Positions 59,935 through 64,000 of a stretch of DNA of 64,000 bases are shown here, in pieces. Numbering within the stretch: the first letter of the stretch is position 1; each line of letters starts with the position of its first letter. The DNA comes from Trifolium pratense. Lineage: Eukaryota > Streptophyta > Magnoliopsida > Fabales > Fabaceae. The position numbers and the translations under genes are program-made. The notes under the pieces were generated by a model that made no database searches, had not been told where the DNA came from, and worked only from the letters and a program-made list of their open reading frames with translations. The stretch is from contig NC_060065.1 in the NCBI RefSeq assembly GCF_020283565.1, positions 50,766,409 through 50,830,408 on the forward strand. The letters run 5' to 3'.

Positions 59935-62076
59935 TTTCTCTAGGCGATGACAATGAGGGGCATGCTAGTTTAATCTCAATCATAAAAGAATTGTGGCCAA
60001 TAATGATACTTTAACTCCAATCAAGTAGATTTTCCTTAAAAAATTGTACTTATTTGATGATTACTTTTCTATTTTATATGACATGTTCATGATATGATTT
60101 TCTAAGCCAATTTCATAGAATAACCTCACACTAAGAAAGCTCTTACTTAAAGTTAGTTAGTAACCAGTAGGGCTTAACTTACTAATATATATTGTTCATT
60201 TGACATTTGTACGTTTATGATATAAAAAAATAGTCATTTTGTTTTTATTTTATCTGTATTAAGGACATGATAAACTCTTATTCTGATGATTGTTTGGTGA
60301 CTGTGATGTAGCTTTTTTCATAGATTGCACATACAACAATAAAGGCATTTTTAAGATTCTTTCGATTACGATTCTGCTTCATCCATTTTCACATTCAAAA
60401 TTCTAAGGCGATATATGTTTTTCAGCATTTCTCTTATATTAACATTTCCATATAACTACATCAAAGTGATTTACTTGCAATATGTTGATTCAACCAGGTA
60501 ATGAGATTCCTGTTGAGCTCATCCAAACAGTATTGAAGATGTGGCCAACAATGGATGAGGAATCAAAGCTAAAGTTATACACAGGCGACGTTTCTCAACT
60601 TGGCCCTGCAGAGAGGTTTCTCAAGGCCTTGGTTGATATTCCACTAGCTTTCAAACGTTTTGAGTCTCTACTATTCATGTTTACACTTCCAGAAGAGGCT
60701 TCAAACATTAAGGAATGCTTTACAACATTAGAGGTAAGAATTGGATTCATGGACCTTTACAACATTATAGCTATATTACGGTTCTTGGCTATGAGTAAAA
60801 ATGAAAGGATTATAAGAGAAACGAATTTAGATTCTCTCATACGATGTGATAGAGAAAAAAGACCCAAAACAAATATAATGGGAAACATTATTATTTGTGA
60901 TAATCTATTAGATTTGCTTGTGTCGAAACAGGTCCAAGTTTTATATAAAGAACTGCGACCACACCAGTCATATTTGACCGCAATTTCTGCACCATCAAAG
61001 GCCATGTGACAACGATTTAAAACCTTCGTGTCAAGTTTTGCCTTTTACCCTCCTGCTTATACTATTACAAATTGGAATGATATTTATGCATTCAAGACAT
61101 ATGATTAGTGGTTAGTTACCTCAAAAAATAGAACATATTAATAGTATAACATGTTTGCTATTGTTGTATCTCATTTTAATGGCAGATTTCTTGCAACGAA
61201 CTAAGAAAAAGCAGGCTCTTCCAAAAGCTATTAGAAGCAGTTCTAAAGACAGGAAACCGATTGAACGATGGCACCTATCGTGGTGGGGCTCAAGCATTTA
61301 AGCTTGACACACTTTTGAAACTTGCAGATGTAAAAGGAACAGACGGCAAGACCACACTGTTACACTTTGTGGTTCAAGAGATCATACGTTCCGAGGGCAT
61401 AAGAGCTGTAAGAACAGAAAAAGAAAGCCCAAGCCATTCTAGTATGAAAACCGAGGATTCCATTGATGATTCAAATAGGCAATCAGAAGAGCACTACCGC
61501 AGCCTTGGCCTTCAAGTAGTTTCAGGTCTAAGCACCGAACTAGAAGATGTGAAAAAGGCAGCACTAATAGATGGAGATGCTCTAACAGCTGCAGTATTGA
61601 AACTTGATCATAGATTGGCAAAAACCGAAGATCTGTTGAATAATGATCTGAAGAATCTTGAAGAAGAGAGTGAGTTTCAATATTCCCTTGCAGATTTTGT
61701 GGAGAAATCAAAAGAGGAAGTGAAATGGTTAACAGGGGAAGAGAAGAGGATAATGGCCGAGGTTAAGAATACTGCAGATTATTTTCATGGAAACGCAGGA
61801 AAAGATGAAGGGCTGCGTTTGTTTGTGATTGTACGCGATTTCTTGTTAATGTTGGACAAGGTGTGCAAAGAGGTTAAAGTATCAACCAAGACAGTAGCGA
61901 TTAAGGATCTTTCTTCATGCAAGAAAGAGGCTTCTTCAATGTCATCCTCTCCGGATACTCAGCAACCATCACCTTCTGATATGCATAGGAGGCTCTTTCC
62001 AGCCATAGCAGAGAGGAGAATGCACGACTCTAGTTCCGACGACGATGATGATGATAATGAGAGATTACCAACGTAG
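57330..62076 (+). CDS. Class I formin (FH1/FH2, membrane-anchored)
   Basis: Six exons: 57,330-57,476, 58,443-59,037, 59,125-59,599, 59,695-59,891, 60,498-60,733 and 61,186-62,076, all GT-AG, continuous frame, 846 residues. Order: signal peptide (ends near AKGGSEG, residues ~36), an extracellular region with Pro-rich patches, a transmembrane segment SIIIAGVASGIIILIGLFLC (about 204-222), a basic cytoplasmic stretch REVKKRK, a short FH1 (TPPPPPPALAP and PPPKMSQAPPAPPKP, about 317-351) and a full FH2 from KPKLKPFFWDKV (about 380) through SFQFSEEKIESLFGC, RAEKFLKALVDIP-like LGPAERFLKALVDIPLAF, RLFQKLLEAVLKTGNRLN and GGAQAFKLDTLLKLADVKGT. Class I formins nucleate actin at the plasma membrane and wall. 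Ends acidic (DSSSDDDDDDNERLPT). Start at the first in-frame ATG; the second (57,357) gives a tighter signal peptide. Confidence 0.92.
57490..58400. other. Formin intron 1 with a possible LINE 3' fragment
   Basis: About 57,870-58,400 contains GC-richer sequence with TAGCATGCCTTGTGCC, then AATAAAATTCTTTAGCC and a poly(A) run ending at about 58,402, the look of a non-LTR retroelement 3' end. No reverse transcriptase motif could be read, so it is only a tentative call. Confidence 0.35.
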
Positions 62077-63110
62077 CTATGATATAATGTTATGCAAGTG
62101 AGTTTGACTTATCAGTGTATATTGTTCTCTACTTCATCATGCAACAGGTTTTATTGCCTGTAAAGTCGGAGAATTGAAGGGCAAGGTCTCAAACTTTGCT
62201 GAAGTGTATGTCTTATAATGCTACAGAAGGGAAGGAATGTGTACTCTGTCGATGTGACTCTTGTTGATCAATGGAAACTACTGGATGTCAACTATATGGC
62301 ATTCCTCATCAATGTGTGAACAAGGGGGGGGTTTCTTACCAACCCAAAAGAAAGAGGGTGTTAGGAGGGGGAGAGATTGTTTTTATTGTTTCTTTTCTCC
62401 TCCGTTTATTTGACGGATATTGTTTTCGATCATCGTGAAATCTCAAAGTCAATAGAATGTATGACAGTAGTTGAGGTAGTTTTTTTTTTTTTTTTTTTTT
62501 TTCAAGATTCCTTTCTATTTAATCATTAGTTTTTTTGTAGGGAACAATCTTGATACTGCATTTTCTTAGGAAAGGTATATGATACATGTTTGAGCTGTTA
62601 CTCATTGAAATGATATATTCTAAATCTTTTCGGTGATCAATGTTAATGAGATTAACATATCTATAGTTAGTTAATAATCCAACCTTGAACATCACCAATA
62701 CATAATTAATCATGGTGTTAAAATAAAAACAAAAAGAAAATAAGGTTTTAAAAAAAGTAGAAAGATATATTTAGCACCATGTAGCCTATTTCAGCATTAC
62801 CATTACAATCTTTCATTGGCCAATGCCTTTGGAAAATAGGAGGAAATATAGAACCTAAATTATAATTGTGGTAATCATACACTACACATGTCAGTGGATT
62901 AGTGGATATGATAATTTGGTGATCATTTAAAAATGGGGTCCTTAAAAATGGTGGGGTTTTCTTTTCCTTTTATACCCCCCATATAGTACAAGTAGTGTAA
63001 ATGTCTTGGACATATTAGTAAAAGCAACAAACTTGGTAAAGTTAAAACCTCTAAAGCACAAAAGCAAGAGCAGAAGTGGCCTCCACTCCAGGTGTTTCCT
63101 TAGTCCCTAA
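62077..63110. other. Formin 3' side and convergent spacer
   Basis: Presumed formin 3' UTR, then AT-rich spacer with a poly(T) run at about 62,480-62,501. The formin (plus) and the DUF1218 gene (minus) face each other across it. No gene seen. Confidence 0.5.
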
Positions 63111-64000
63111 TTAAGAGGCAGTGGCAGAAACGTAATAAGCAACAGAAAATAGGCCATGAACAAAACACAAAATCCCACCAATGGATAGAAAATGATGGTG
63201 TGTGAAACCACAAGAACCCCTTGATTTGTTGTTTGATGTAGTCCCTATCACTAACATGCTCAATCCAACAGCCAAAACAATCCTGATCAACAATACTCAT
63301 GGTGTTAGTGTTACCATCTTTTTCCTCTAAAACCAGTGTTTTAAAAATTGAACCGTACATCCAATCGGCGAAACCTTCAGTATATGATTCAAATGCATTA
63401 AACCGTTGGAACTATGGAAAAATTGCGGTTGAACCATTTAGTTCGGTTCGATTTTTAAAACATCGTATAAAACAGTAGTGGGATTAGGGATATATTACCA
63501 TGTTAAAATGAGGCAAGCCATTGAGAGTTGTCTATTGGGTGAAGACTTTTGAAGCTCTTGAGAACAAAGACAATTGCAGCCACCTAGCAAATTGGCTATA
63601 ACATGGGCTAAAGCCAAAAGTACTGTTGCCCCTAAACCAAGCATGAAGGCCTTATGGCTTGGATCTCTACACTCAAATATCCACAATCTCAAGTGTTTAA
63701 CCTGATTGTGTAAGAAGGAAAAAAAAAATCACATCTTAATATATTGCTTGCAACATAAGTTGTCTTTCTTAATCAAGGAAAAAACTTATGTACATTTTCA
63801 TGGATATTATTGGTGTTGTTCTTCGATCACACTACGAATATGTTATACTGTGATCGAAGAACAACACAATCTATATTTATGGTAATACAATTTTTCTACA
63901 TACCTTGTTTTGAGCAATTTCAGCCTCTATGCCAAGAATCCCAGCTGTGGCATCCATGATAACAATCAAAAGACATAGAAAAATGCCTAATCCTCTAGCC
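63111..64000 (-). CDS. DUF1218 membrane protein (3' part; 5' part beyond window)
   Basis: Three minus-strand exons are visible: 63,904-64,000 (continues past the window edge), 63,499-63,701 and 63,111-63,282, all with GT-AG introns and continuous frame. Visible protein: GLGIFLCLLIVIMDATAGIL then GIEAEIAQNK, VKHLRLWIFECRDPSHKAFM, LGLGATVLLALAHVIANLLG, GCNCLCSQE, a further hydrophobic segment IVLAVGLSMLVIGT, then a final one ILCFVHGLFSVAYYVSA. This is the four-helix DUF1218 family; some Arabidopsis members (MWL1/MWL2) influence lignin content of walls. Role here is not established. The N-terminal signal-like segment is outside the window. Confidence 0.88.

Noticed and set aside
60734..61185. 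Extension of the formin exon to 61,009, or a minus-strand gene at 60,757-61,005
   Set aside because: GAG followed by GTAAGA at 60,734 is a good donor and the FH2 sequence resumes at 61,186; the read-through and the antisense frame have no family match.

Overview
This is a 64-kb piece of an AT-rich plant nuclear chromosome, most probably from a legume of the Medicago/Trifolium type. That assignment is an inference. It rests on small intron-rich genes with GT-AG introns, plant-only families (CONSTANS-like, DUF26 secretory proteins, uclacyanin, class I formin, DUF604 and DUF1218 proteins), and a dense load of SINEs, TRIM-like elements, MITEs and Ty1/copia fragments. All gene models below were built by reading frames and splice sites by eye.

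Region by region. 2.8-5.2 kb holds a four-exon CONSTANS-like gene (B-box plus CCT). 6.1-8.3 kb is a mosaic of decayed copies: a B-box microprotein pseudogene, a copy of the leader sequence upstream of the CONSTANS-like gene, and a broken galactosyltransferase exon. 11.5-11.8 kb holds an intact single-exon B-box microprotein gene (BBX30/31 type, no CCT). 15.2-25.9 kb is a cluster of four cysteine-rich repeat (DUF26) secretory genes, two on each strand, with a three-exon DUF604 glycosyltransferase between copies three and four. 28.8-30.1 kb holds a uclacyanin with a GPI-anchor-like tail. 30.7-32.8 kb holds a class IVc bHLH transcription factor (ILR3/bHLH104/115 type) with one exon present twice, both copies splice-compatible. 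35.3-39.5 kb is a young Ty1/copia element whose two halves face each other. 41.9-42.4 kb holds a short proline-rich single-pass membrane protein. 46.7-52.3 kb holds a beta-amylase with a predicted extra 5' exon and two LTR-type mini-elements in its introns. 53.6 kb holds a tRNA-Ala(AGC). 57.3-62.1 kb holds a class I formin. 63.1 kb to the window end holds the 3' part of a DUF1218 membrane protein gene.

How the genes relate. The CONSTANS-like gene and the B-box microprotein belong to one superfamily; in Arabidopsis, B-box microproteins bind CONSTANS-type proteins and bring in TOPLESS repressors. The two lie about 6.3 kb apart with a decayed second microprotein copy between them. The DUF26 genes form a tandem family with a shared TATA position. 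The other genes are ordinary plant neighbours with no evident joint pathway.

The signals most worth checking are the duplicated in-frame bHLH exon, the frame-shifted C terminus of the B-box microprotein, the inverted copia element, the three-source mosaic pseudogene block, and the predicted N-terminal extension of the beta-amylase.
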